Positions 1 to 8,431 of a DNA stretch of 44,175 nt are shown piece after piece. The stretch's first letter is position 1. Each line of letters begins with the position of its first letter. A program made the position numbers and the translations under genes. This DNA is from CAUPWF01 sp964369755 (GTDB lineage: Bacteria > Bacillota > Clostridia > Lachnospirales > Lachnospiraceae): NCBI GenBank assembly GCA_964369755.1, contig CAYJFY010000018.1, positions 1-44,175 of the forward strand, read 5' to 3'. The notes under the pieces were generated by a model. The model saw only the letters and a list, made by a program, of their open reading frames with translations, made no database searches and had not been told where the DNA came from.

Positions 1-720
1 CATCTTTGCTACTAACTGTACCCTTGGCAATTTCTCCACTTCAAATTCCCCTACAAGAGTACCATTTCTCAAAACAGTTATTTTATCACAAACCGCATAT
101 ACCTGCTCAAGGAAATGTGTCACGAATACAATCCCTACTCCCTCAGATCTCAGCTGACGCATAACTCCAAATAATTGCTCTACTTCACTCTCATCTAAGG
201 ATGAAGTAGGTTCATCTAGAATCAAAACCTTTGCCGAGGTATCCACTGCCCTTGCAATGGCAATCATCTGTTGAATTGCCACCGAATAGTTTTCTACTGC
301 TTTCGTCACTTCAACTTCCAAATTATATTTTTCAACCAATTTCCTAGCATTCTTATTCATCGTCCGCCAATCAATTCGCCCAAACTTCATTGGCTCTCTA
401 CCAACAAACAGATTCTCGGCAACTGATAGATTCGGACACAGATTCACCTCTTGATATACCGTACTGATTCCATTTTCTTGTGCCTCTTGCGGATATTTAT
501 TTATGATCGGCTTTTCCTTACCAGCGATCTTGATTTCTCCCGTTTCGAATTCTTCAACCCCTGTCAACACCTTAATCAAGGTTGATTTTCCAGCTCCATT
601 CTCACCCATCAGTGCATGAATTTCTCCCTTGTTCAAGGTGAAATCTACATCACTAAGTGCTGTAACACCTGGGAAATGCTTACTTATTTTTTTCATAGTA
701 AGTACAACATTGTCTTTCAT
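1..720 (-). CDS. Sugar ABC transporter ATP-binding protein, YtfR/RbsA-like (partial, runs off left edge)
   Basis: Reading from ATG at 720, 240 codons are open to the window edge. The first nucleotide-binding domain is complete: Walker A in the segment GENGAGKST, Walker B in VLILDEPTSSLD, and an H-loop in FVTHF. The ABC signature is the degenerate ENYSVAIQQ rather than LSGGQ, as is usual in the duplicated-ATPase family that includes RbsA, MglA and YtfR. The family is about 500 residues with a second NBD, so roughly half is missing here. The protein would energise a CUT2-type sugar importer at the inner face of the membrane. The YtfQ-like binding protein lies directly upstream and the permeases should lie just left of the window. 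A GGTGGAGAG ribosome-binding site precedes the ATG. Confidence 0.93.
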   Translation of the reverse strand, partial: MKDNVVLTMKKISKHFPGVTALSDVDFTLNKGEIHALMGENGAGKSTLIKVLTGVEEFETGEIKIAGKEKPIINKYPQEAQENGISTVYQEVNLCPNLSVAENLFVGREPMKFGRIDWRTMNKNARKLVEKYNLEVEVTKAVENYSVAIQQMIAIARAVDTSAKVLILDEPTSSLDESEVEQLFGVMRQLRSEGVGIVFVTHFLEQVYAVCDKITVLRNGTLVGEFEVEKLPRVQLVAKM

Positions 721-737
721 CTCTCCACCTCTCTCTT

Positions 738-773
738 TTAAAAAAAAGGGAACGAAAACGTCCCCTTTTTTTG
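738..773 (-). terminator. Intercistronic terminator/attenuator hairpin between binding-protein and ATPase genes
   Basis: On the minus strand an A-run and GGGGACG arm pairs with CGTTCCC followed by a T-run, allowing one G-T wobble around a short loop. This is a Rho-independent terminator lying between two genes of one transporter. Partial termination here would make the binding protein more abundant than the ATPase, a common arrangement in importer operons. Confidence 0.75.
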
Positions 774-786
774 AACACCTTTTTAA

Positions 787-1854
787 TTAATATTTACGTG
801 TTGGCAATGTTTCTTCTGCTGTTTCAGCTGGGAATACACCTTCATCTACGTATGCAATTTTTTCAGGAGTTTCGCCGTTTTCAAGTTGTGTGATAATTTC
901 AGCCACTCGTGGTCCATGCAATGGGTTACACTCAACCGATACATTCATATCACCTGCAATCATAGACTCGAATGCTGCTGCAACTGCATCATATCCAATT
1001 ACAATGATATCACCCTCTGGTCCACATGTAAGACCAGCAGCCTTAATCGCATCTACTGCGCCGAATGCCATATTATCATTCTCACATACTACAACATCAA
1101 TATCATCATATTTCTTCAAGAATGATTCCATAACTTCTTGACCTTTTGTCTGTGTGAATTCACCTGTTTGTAACTCAAGCATATTCCAATTTTCGTGTTC
1201 TGCTAAGATTTCCGCAAATCCATCTGTTCTACCTACTTGTGCTGACGCACCGATTGTTCCTTGTAATGTAACGAGATTGATTTCTTCGTCTTCTCTTCCT
1301 TGTTCTGCTAGATAATCAGCTAGCCATAGAGCCGCATCATTTCCCTCTTTAATAAAATCTCCACCAACCCAACAAGTATATAGAGAATCATCAGACACAT
1401 CGACCATACGGTCAGATAAGATAACTGGAATTCCTGCTTCTTTTGCTTCACCAAGTACCGTCTCCCAACCAGTCTCCACTACAGGTGCTAAAACAATATA
1501 GTCAACATCCTGTTGGATAAAATCACGAATTGCTTTGATTTGATTTTCTTGTTTCTGTTGTCCATCAACAAAGATTAACTCATATCCGTTTTCTTCTACG
1601 AATGTTGTTTGGAACGACTCTGTATTGGCCATTCTCCAGTCGGATTCTGCTCCAACCTGAGCATATCCAACGACGATTGTCTCCCCATCACCACTTGCTT
1701 CCTCTGCTGGCGCCTCTTCCGCTGTGGCTTCCTCTGTTGCTTCTTCTGCCGCTGGTTCACTTGCTTGATTTGCTCCAGGATCTGAGGTACATCCAATCAT
1801 CATACTTGCAACCAACATTGTACACATCAATGCGCTTACTACTTTTTTCTTCAT
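787..1854 (-). CDS. Sugar ABC transporter substrate-binding lipoprotein, YtfQ-like
   Basis: This is a 355-residue extracytoplasmic binding protein. The N-terminus is a lipoprotein signal with lipobox MIGC (Cys22), followed by a Glu/Ala-rich linker to about residue 58 and then a periplasmic-binding-protein type I (LacI-like) fold. The segment around VGYAQVGAESDWR, then DGQQKQENQIKAIRDF and LAPVVETGWE closely follows E. coli YtfQ as I remember it; YtfQ binds galactofuranose and also arabinose. The position in an arabinose island makes L-arabinose (possibly the furanose form) the likely ligand, but this is inference. The ribosome-binding site GGGAGGAAGAG precedes ATG 1854. The gene sits downstream of a YesM/YesN pair and upstream of its ATPase gene. 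Confidence 0.93.
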   Translation of the reverse strand: MKKKVVSALMCTMLVASMMIGCTSDPGANQASEPAAEEATEEATAEEAPAEEASGDGETIVVGYAQVGAESDWRMANTESFQTTFVEENGYELIFVDGQQKQENQIKAIRDFIQQDVDYIVLAPVVETGWETVLGEAKEAGIPVILSDRMVDVSDDSLYTCWVGGDFIKEGNDAALWLADYLAEQGREDEEINLVTLQGTIGASAQVGRTDGFAEILAEHENWNMLELQTGEFTQTKGQEVMESFLKKYDDIDVVVCENDNMAFGAVDAIKAAGLTCGPEGDIIVIGYDAVAAAFESMIAGDMNVSVECNPLHGPRVAEIITQLENGETPEKIAYVDEGVFPAETAEETLPTRKY

Positions 1855-1900
1855 ATCTCTTCCTCCCTTTTTTTCGCCTTTCGCGATTTAGTATGCATTT

Positions 1901-1906
1901 ATTATA
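1901..1906 (-). promoter_or_regulatory. Candidate -10 box of the YtfQ-like gene
   Basis: The minus strand reads TATAAT 47 bases upstream of the start codon. No convincing -35 hexamer lies 16-18 bases further upstream, which would fit a promoter needing an activator such as the adjacent AraC-type response regulator. That dependence is inference. Confidence 0.5.
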
Positions 1907-1966
1907 TCTGTCAGGCACATCAGTCTCTACCTAGTTTAATTCGAACTTTGTTGTATTTTTTTTGCA

Positions 1967-1988
1967 TTTCACAAATAATTTTGTGAAA
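1967..1988. promoter_or_regulatory. Perfect 9-bp inverted repeat, operator-like
   Basis: Arms TTTCACAAA and TTTGTGAAA are perfect and separated by TAAT. The repeat lies between the end of the histidine-kinase gene and the YtfQ-like promoter, about 60 bases upstream of the -10 box. There is no T-run on either side, so it is not a standard terminator. Position and symmetry suggest a protein-binding site. Confidence 0.55.
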
Positions 1989-2009
1989 AAGTTGGATTAT
2001 TTTTGATAT

Positions 2010-3455
2010 TTACATTTTTTTTGGAATATGAACCTTCGCTATCGTACCTTGACTTTTTGAATATAGTTTCAATCCATACTCTTCTCCGTAAAAAAGCTGA
2101 ATTCGCTCGTTGACATTGATCAGTCCAAACCCACCATCCTGCGGGTCTAATTCCTTTTTTTCTATCAAATGATTCAAGTGATTTAACATCTCTTCCTCGA
2201 TTCCAATCCCATCATCCTCCACTGAAATCAAAATACTATCCCCCTCTTGAACTCCTCTGATTCGAATCGTCCCCACTCCTCTCTTATTCTTAATTCCATG
2301 GTATAAGGCATTTTCAACCAAGGGCTGCAATGTTAGCTTCAAGATGTAATAATGTTCAATTTCTTCATCTATCTCTATGTGATACTTTAGGATATCTCTG
2401 TATCTAGCCTTTTGTATTTCCAGATAACTCTCGATGTGCGTTTTCTCCTCCGCAATCGTAATAAAATCTTTTCCCTTGCTAAGAGTAGTTTTGAAAAAAG
2501 TAGCAAGGGATGTGGTCATATTAATCGCTTCTTCATTTTTAGCTGCTTCTACCAACCAAATAATTGTGTCAAATGTATTGTATAAAAAATGCGGATTAAT
2601 CTGCGCTTGTAAGAGCTTCAGTTCTGTTTCCCTTAAGTGTACCTGTTCTTTTTTTATAGTTTTTATCAAAATACGAATTCTGTTCGTCATTTCTAAAAAT
2701 TTATTTTCCAAAAACCAAATTTCTGTAATTGGACTGTGAGGATTTTCTACTTCGAAAGCGCCTTCACCTACTTTGTTTGTCATTTCACATAATTCTTCTA
2801 ATGAGTTTTGAGTATCCGTCGAGAATTTTTTTAGTAGCCTCCATAAGATAAACATCAACAACACTTCAACAGATATAATGGCAAATACAATTCCATTTAA
2901 CTGCCTCTCTAATTGAATTCTCACCTCTTCTAGATTTTGAGCTTCGTTATGAATAAAGTCTGACAATTTTTCTTGGACAAGTTCAGTAAGCATATAGACA
3001 TTCTCGTCCAGATTCTGCATATTGATATCATAATTATTAATTTCTCTATAACTTCCCTCGATATCCTCTATTCTATCCTCTAATATATTGAGTAAGCGCG
3101 TAATCCCCTCCAAATATTCCTGCTGTTTCAAAGTGCTAGCATGCTTTCTCAAATCTTCAATGAGTAATTTTGTATTGCCAATTTCTTGATAAGGGTCTTC
3201 TTCTTCAAAACTGGATCCTCCAATTACAATCTGATACATCATCGAGTCAATATTCGTCTGAAAATCAAAATTGATTTGTGTTGCAATATTTAAATCCTGA
3301 ATTATCTTCTTGTATGCAGAATTATAATACCAAATCGTACCAATTAATCCAAAAATAAGGATTACCACAGAGATATAGATCGCTAATCGAATCCGAAAGA
3401 ATCGCTGTTTTATGGTTTTCTGATCTCTTGTCTGATGTTTACTCATCTTCATCAT
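2010..3455 (-). CDS. Sensor histidine kinase, YesM/LytS-like
   Basis: This is a 481-residue membrane sensor kinase. A first transmembrane helix covers about residues 24-44 and a second about 187-210, enclosing an extracellular, mostly helical sensor region. A HAMP-like stretch follows. The His_kinase domain has the phospho-acceptor motif INPHFLYNTF, and the HATPase_c domain has LQPLVENALYHG (N box) and VEDDGIGI (G box). It should phosphorylate the AraC-type response regulator encoded directly upstream; the two genes overlap by 4 bases in an ATGA junction. YesM-type systems commonly control carbohydrate uptake genes in Firmicutes, and here the next gene encodes a sugar-binding lipoprotein. An interaction between kinase and binding protein is possible but not shown. 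Confidence 0.93.
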   Translation of the reverse strand: MMKMSKHQTRDQKTIKQRFFRIRLAIYISVVILIFGLIGTIWYYNSAYKKIIQDLNIATQINFDFQTNIDSMMYQIVIGGSSFEEEDPYQEIGNTKLLIEDLRKHASTLKQQEYLEGITRLLNILEDRIEDIEGSYREINNYDINMQNLDENVYMLTELVQEKLSDFIHNEAQNLEEVRIQLERQLNGIVFAIISVEVLLMFILWRLLKKFSTDTQNSLEELCEMTNKVGEGAFEVENPHSPITEIWFLENKFLEMTNRIRILIKTIKKEQVHLRETELKLLQAQINPHFLYNTFDTIIWLVEAAKNEEAINMTTSLATFFKTTLSKGKDFITIAEEKTHIESYLEIQKARYRDILKYHIEIDEEIEHYYILKLTLQPLVENALYHGIKNKRGVGTIRIRGVQEGDSILISVEDDGIGIEEEMLNHLNHLIEKKELDPQDGGFGLINVNERIQLFYGEEYGLKLYSKSQGTIAKVHIPKKM

Positions 3456-5038
3456 AGCTGACTCCTACTTCTATATTCTTTTGGCGTGATTCCATTTACC
3501 TTTTTAAAAATATAGCTAAAATAATGAGAATCTTTGTATCCCACCTGATAGCCCACCTCAGTAATCTTCATATTTGAAGTAGCCAGAATCTCCTTCGCCT
3601 TATTCATTCGGACAAAAGTCAAGTATTCGATAAATGTTTCCCCGACTGTTTGACTAAATATTGTACTGAAATGACTCGGACTAATATTGACGCTTGCCGC
3701 AACTGCATTTAGGGAAATATCTTCCTCGTTATAGTGTGACCCAATATATTCTTTTGCCTTTTTTATAATGATTTCATATTTGTTTACTGTCATACCGATT
3801 CTTTTATCTACAATGGCTTCTATGAGCTCCACAAAGTAGGACTTTGCCTTTGTAAAATCATAAGCAATATCTCCAACCTCACCCCTCGATTCCAACACCT
3901 CCTGTGCATCAATCCCGACCTCATCTACAAACCCCTTCACTGCTAGATAAAAATCTACGATTAGATACTGCTTGAAGATGATTGAATTTATTGAAGCATC
4001 TGAAATCTCATTAAAATAATTCTCAACAAATCCCTGCACATCTGTCAGAGATCCATTGAGTAGGAATTTCCTAATAACAGAATTATCCGGCTTTTTCATC
4101 GGTACCTTTGCCTCGCTCTTCTCCTGCAGATCACCTGATCGCAAGATTTGACTTTCACTATAAAAATATTGATATGCGAAGACTTTTGATGCACTTTCGT
4201 AACTCTTATACACCTCTGTAAGTCGGCAACAAGGTGTTCCTACACCAATAAAATATTGTTTTTTTTCTTTATTTACAAATAGAGATATCATCTCTTCTAT
4301 CAATTTTTCACTATTACTCTCTAACTCTAATTCCGTCTCTCCCATCATTAAGAACGCCATGCCTTCTAGTCCACGATCAAAATATATGAACCTATATTTC
4401 CCTTCTAATTCCAACAACTTGTCTTCCATACTAAAGAGAGAAATATTTTCCTCCTCTCCCTCCATTTCCTCTGAGAACATTTTTGCTAAAATCATATTAA
4501 AATTCGATCCTTGTATTTCAATCTTCAATTGCTCTGCTTTGACCATCAGATCACGATACGAATATCCCTTATTGATTAAATCCCCAAAGAACATATATCT
4601 ATTTTTATGTAGGAAATTATATAAATCGTCCTGAGATCTTCGTCTTAGGTCTTCTTCCCTTTCTTTTCTTATCACCTCTGATATCTTGATCAAAACATTA
4701 GTTAATTCCTTTTTCGAAATAGGTTTAATCAAATAGTCTGTCACTTTTAGTCGTATGGCTTGTTTCGCATATTTAAAATCATCGTGTCCGCTCAATATGA
4801 TGATTCTAGTATCTGGCAATTCCTTCTTCACCAGCTCACTGAGCTCTAGTCCATCCATAAATGGCATTTTAATATCTGTGATAATGATATCTGGTTTCTC
4901 ACTCAGTATCTTGGGATAAGCTAATTCTCCATCACTGGCTTCCCCAACAAATTCTAGCCCATGCACCTCCCAATCAATTTGAGTTTTTATTCCTTCTCTC
5001 ACAACAATTTCATCTTCTACCAAAAATACTTTTATCAT
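3452..5038 (-). CDS. Response regulator with AraC-type DNA-binding domain, YesN-like
   Basis: From ATG 5038 this is 528 residues. The receiver domain has acidic residues in VEDE, the phospho-acceptor Asp55 in ITDIKMPFMDG, and Lys in LIKPISKKE. A long middle region of about 270 residues is typical of YesN proteins. The C-terminal roughly 100 residues carry two AraC-family helix-turn-helix units, the second ending in GYKDSHYFSYIFKKVNGITPKEY. The frame is also open from a TTG 12 bases earlier, but ATG 5038 has a GGTTGGTGG stretch at normal spacing and gives the standard family N-terminus MIKVFLVEDE. It is cotranscribed with the kinase and likely activates the YtfQ-like transporter operon. Confidence 0.93.
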   Translation of the reverse strand: MIKVFLVEDEIVVREGIKTQIDWEVHGLEFVGEASDGELAYPKILSEKPDIIITDIKMPFMDGLELSELVKKELPDTRIIILSGHDDFKYAKQAIRLKVTDYLIKPISKKELTNVLIKISEVIRKEREEDLRRRSQDDLYNFLHKNRYMFFGDLINKGYSYRDLMVKAEQLKIEIQGSNFNMILAKMFSEEMEGEEENISLFSMEDKLLELEGKYRFIYFDRGLEGMAFLMMGETELELESNSEKLIEEMISLFVNKEKKQYFIGVGTPCCRLTEVYKSYESASKVFAYQYFYSESQILRSGDLQEKSEAKVPMKKPDNSVIRKFLLNGSLTDVQGFVENYFNEISDASINSIIFKQYLIVDFYLAVKGFVDEVGIDAQEVLESRGEVGDIAYDFTKAKSYFVELIEAIVDKRIGMTVNKYEIIIKKAKEYIGSHYNEEDISLNAVAASVNISPSHFSTIFSQTVGETFIEYLTFVRMNKAKEILATSNMKITEVGYQVGYKDSHYFSYIFKKVNGITPKEYRSRSQL

Positions 5039-5125
5039 CTCTGCCACCAACCTTTGCTGAAAACTATGAAACCCTAACTACATCAATTAAACCATATTTT
5101 TTACATTGTTTGCAATACATAAGTT

Positions 5126-5172
5126 GAGGACAGCAGTGATACGAAGCAGTGCTTCCTCCTACTACTGTCCTC
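5126..5172 (-). other. RNA hairpin between ribulokinase and yesN-like genes
   Basis: In minus-strand RNA, GAGGACAGTAGT can pair with ACTGCTGTCCTC through one G-U wobble, giving a 12-bp stem around a 23-base loop region. There is no following U-run, so it may be a processing or stability element rather than a terminator. It occupies a 203-base gap that otherwise shows only a weak promoter-like TTGCAA upstream of the response-regulator gene. Confidence 0.45.
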
Positions 5173-5241
5173 TTGACTGATGGAACTTTTAGCAAACTTT
5201 ATAGCAATTGCTATCTACCAAAAACTTTTACGTCTATACTA

Positions 5242-6837
5242 TTACTTCAGATATTTCACTGCCGCTTGCTCGATTTCTAATCCTTGTCGATATCTCTTGG
5301 CAAACATCTCAAATCCCTCTACATCTTTTTCCTGTGGTTCCATTTTCGTGCCTTCTGAACCTGCGAAACATTTTGTCTTTAGAAAATCATTTAGGGTTTC
5401 ACCCTCATCTTTGTTTACCAAATAAGATGCCAATAATGCAATTCCCCATGCACCGCCTTCTCCAGCCGTTTCCATGACAGATACGGGAGTATTTAATGCA
5501 CCTGCTAGAATTCCTTGTGCCACTCCTTTGGTCTTAAAGATACCACCATGACCTAAAACGCTATCGATCTGTACTTTTTCGTCTTTTTGTAGGATGTCCA
5601 TACCAACCTTCAGTGCTCCAAATGTGGTAAACAAATGCGTTCTCATGAAGTTTGCCAAGGTAAATTTGCTCTCTGGAGTTCGTACGAACATGGGGCGTCC
5701 CGCCTCCAAACCCGTTATATGTTCTCCTGATAAGTAATTATACGCCAATAATCCTCCACAGTCTGATTCTCCCTCTAATGCTTGATTATATAAGGTTGCA
5801 AATAATGTATTCATATCTACATCCACACCCATGGCTTCCGTAAATTCCTTGAATAATCCAACCCAAGCATTTAGGTCTGAAGTGCAGTTGTTACAGTGTG
5901 CCATGGCCACGAGACTGCCCGCTGGAGTGGTGACCATATCGATCTCACGATAGACTTTCGATAGTTCTTTTTCCAGCACAACCATCGCAAAGATGGATGT
6001 TCCCGCAGATACATTGGCGGTACGCTCTGTTATGCTATTGGTGGCAACCATTCCTGTCCCTGCATCTCCCTCTGGCGGACACATCGGAACCCCTGATTCT
6101 AATTCCCCTGTTGGATCTAGTAGATTTGCTCCCTCGTCGGTAAGACACCCTGCTGTCTCGCCTGCTACAAGCACATTGGGAAGAATCTCTTCCAACGTCC
6201 ATGGATATTCCTTCCATGCCACTTTCTCCTGAAATTGCTTTAGCATTTTGCTATGGTAGGACCTTGTTTCTATATCAATGGGAAACATTCCCGATGCTTC
6301 TCCAACTCCCAACACCTTTTCGCCACTTAGCATCCAATGTAAGTAACCAGCCAAAGTTGTCATATACCGAATCTTTTCCGCATGGTCTAAATCCGCCTTG
6401 ATTGCCTGATATAAATGGGCAATACTCCAGCGCTGTGGAATATTGTATTGAAATAGCTCTGTGAGTTCTTCGGACTCTGCCTCTGTCATGGTGTTACGCC
6501 AAGTGCGAAATGGGGCTAGCAAGTTCCTCTCACCATCAAACACCATATATCCATGCATCATTCCACTAATCCCTAAACTTGCCAACTTCGTTAATTTCAC
6601 ATTATATTTTAATTCCACTTCTGCCTTGAGATTCGCATAGCATCCTTGAATTCCTTTCCACACATCGTCTATGCTATAAGTCCACACATCCTCTACGAGT
6701 TGATTTTCCCACTCATAATCCCCTGAAGCAATGGGCTCATTGCTCTCATTCACTAAGACGCCTTTGATTCTCGTTGATCCAAGTTCAATCCCCAAAGAAG
6801 CTTTTCCTTCTATAATACATTTTCTAATTGTCGTCAT
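5242..6837 (-). CDS. araB: FGGY-family carbohydrate kinase, probable L-ribulokinase
   Basis: This 531-residue FGGY kinase has an N-terminal ATP/sugar fold starting ASLGIELGSTRIKGVLV. A substrate-region segment SGMMHGYMVFD and a C-terminal ATP-binding segment around VLGHGGIFKTKGVAQGILAGAL follow. It should phosphorylate L-ribulose to L-ribulose-5-phosphate in the cytoplasm. The sequence is not close to the classical E. coli AraB, so the substrate is assigned from context: araA is immediately upstream and araD lies in the same island. A xylulokinase-like or other ketopentose kinase role cannot be excluded. The start ATG 6837 follows GGAGGAAG. A hairpin separates it from araA. Confidence 0.85.
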   Translation of the reverse strand: MTTIRKCIIEGKASLGIELGSTRIKGVLVNESNEPIASGDYEWENQLVEDVWTYSIDDVWKGIQGCYANLKAEVELKYNVKLTKLASLGISGMMHGYMVFDGERNLLAPFRTWRNTMTEAESEELTELFQYNIPQRWSIAHLYQAIKADLDHAEKIRYMTTLAGYLHWMLSGEKVLGVGEASGMFPIDIETRSYHSKMLKQFQEKVAWKEYPWTLEEILPNVLVAGETAGCLTDEGANLLDPTGELESGVPMCPPEGDAGTGMVATNSITERTANVSAGTSIFAMVVLEKELSKVYREIDMVTTPAGSLVAMAHCNNCTSDLNAWVGLFKEFTEAMGVDVDMNTLFATLYNQALEGESDCGGLLAYNYLSGEHITGLEAGRPMFVRTPESKFTLANFMRTHLFTTFGALKVGMDILQKDEKVQIDSVLGHGGIFKTKGVAQGILAGALNTPVSVMETAGEGGAWGIALLASYLVNKDEGETLNDFLKTKCFAGSEGTKMEPQEKDVEGFEMFAKRYRQGLEIEQAAVKYLK

Positions 6838-6864
6838 GATCTTCCTCCATTCATGTCCTCACTT

Positions 6865-6907
6865 CCAAAACAAACCAGCAGTTTCAATTGCAGAAATCAC
6901 TGGTTTG
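6865..6907 (-). terminator. Intercistronic hairpin between araA and araB
   Basis: On the minus strand CAAACCAG and CTGGTTTG form a stem, extended inside by TTTC/GAAA pairing, and TTTT follows. This resembles a weak terminator that would allow partial readthrough from araA to araB. Confidence 0.6.
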
Positions 6908-6915
6908 CTGTTCTT

Positions 6916-8412
6916 CTATTTGTATGCAATCGAATTCCAACGTAATTCGTTCTTTAAGTTCCGTATGGTTGTATCTTGGTCAATGACCACTGTCTCGATT
7001 CCCATGGCTGCACCCCATGCAACCATCTGGTCTACACTGAGATCATAAGAGAATGCGGTATGATGTGCTCCACCCGCTAGAATCCAAGCTTCTGCCCCTA
7101 CTGCCAAACTAGGTTCTGGTGTCCAAAACGCAGTTGCCACGGGGAGTTTTGGCATCTCAGCTTCCACCTTCTTGCAATTGACTGCATTGATAATCAAACG
7201 GAAACGATTTCCTAAGTCGATTAACGATGTTGCTACGCCTTTTCCTGTCTTCGATGTAAACACCAATCGCGCTGGATCTTCCCGTTCTCCCATGGACAAT
7301 GGATTTACCTTAATACTAATTGGACCCTCCGCAACACTTGGGCACACTTCCAACATATGCGCTTGTAGGATTCCTTCTTTTCCTGGAACGAAGTTATAGG
7401 TGTAATCTTCCATAAAGGAGGTTCCCTTCGCTCCTTCCATTCCTGCTGTCATAATCTTCATCAGACGGACCATAGCCGCCGTCTTCCAATCGCCTTCTCC
7501 ACCGAAGCCATAACCTTTTTCCATCAGGCGTTGAATGGCAAGACCTGGCAATTGCTGTAGGGAGCCTAAATCTCCGAAATGTGTTACAATCGCTTGATAG
7601 TTCTTCTCTATCAGAAACTTCTCAAATCCAATTTCAATCCCTGCTTGTACTTCTACATGTTTTCGAAACTGGTCTGCTTCTCTACCTTCTAGTAAAATCT
7701 GGTATTTATCATAGTATTCTTCCACTAAGGTATTGATTTCTCCTGTCGTTACATCTTTTACCACGTCTGCAATCTCATTGACTGGGTAGGCGTCGATTTC
7801 CCAACCAAACTTAATCTGTGCCTCTACCTTATCCCCCTCGGTTACTGCAACATTTCGCATATTGTCTGCAATTCGCATAACGCGGATATGGCTACTCTCC
7901 ATGACTCCTACGGCAGTTCGCATCCATGATGCCAACCTCGTTTGTACCTCTGGATTCGCCCAATGTCCTACGATGATTTCTCGCTCAATCCCCATACGAC
8001 TTACAATGTGCCCATACTCTCGGTCTCCGTGTGCCGCCTGATTCTCATTCATAAAATCCATGTCAATGGTGTCATATGGAATTTCTTCATTGAACTGAGT
8101 ATGTAGGTGACACAGTGGTTTTCTGTATTCTTGCAATCCTAGAATCCATGATTTCGCAGGAGAGAAGGTATGCATCCAAGTAATAACCCCTGCACAGAAT
8201 TCATCTGCATTTGCTTCATTGAACGTTTTTCTAATTAATTCATTGGTAATCAAGGTTGGCTTTAGAACTACCTCATATGGTAACTTTCCTGATTGGTTCA
8301 GTTTCTCTACTATAATTGCGGAATGTTCCGCTACATTCCTCAGGCACTCCTCTCCATACAGATCTTGCGATCCTGTTGCAAACCAAAATTTATATTCTTT
8401 ATTTTTTAACAT
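6916..8412 (-). CDS. araA: L-arabinose isomerase
   Basis: This 498-residue protein has the usual family length. It interconverts L-arabinose and L-ribulose in the cytoplasm, the first intracellular step of arabinose catabolism. Recognisable family segments are the N-terminal FWFATGSQDLYGEE, GVITWMHTFSPAK, the metal-site glutamates in GGEGDWKTAA and SFMEDYTYNF, and the histidines in LQAHMLEVCPS and GGAHHTAFSYD. The four Mn2+ ligands (two Glu, two His) are therefore all present. It lies 19 bases downstream of the araR-like gene and is probably cotranscribed with it, so the regulator controls its own expression together with the isomerase. Confidence 0.97.
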   Translation of the reverse strand: MLKNKEYKFWFATGSQDLYGEECLRNVAEHSAIIVEKLNQSGKLPYEVVLKPTLITNELIRKTFNEANADEFCAGVITWMHTFSPAKSWILGLQEYRKPLCHLHTQFNEEIPYDTIDMDFMNENQAAHGDREYGHIVSRMGIEREIIVGHWANPEVQTRLASWMRTAVGVMESSHIRVMRIADNMRNVAVTEGDKVEAQIKFGWEIDAYPVNEIADVVKDVTTGEINTLVEEYYDKYQILLEGREADQFRKHVEVQAGIEIGFEKFLIEKNYQAIVTHFGDLGSLQQLPGLAIQRLMEKGYGFGGEGDWKTAAMVRLMKIMTAGMEGAKGTSFMEDYTYNFVPGKEGILQAHMLEVCPSVAEGPISIKVNPLSMGEREDPARLVFTSKTGKGVATSLIDLGNRFRLIINAVNCKKVEAEMPKLPVATAFWTPEPSLAVGAEAWILAGGAHHTAFSYDLSVDQMVAWGAAMGIETVVIDQDTTIRNLKNELRWNSIAYK

Positions 8413-8431
8413 ATTTCATTCTCCTTTTTTC

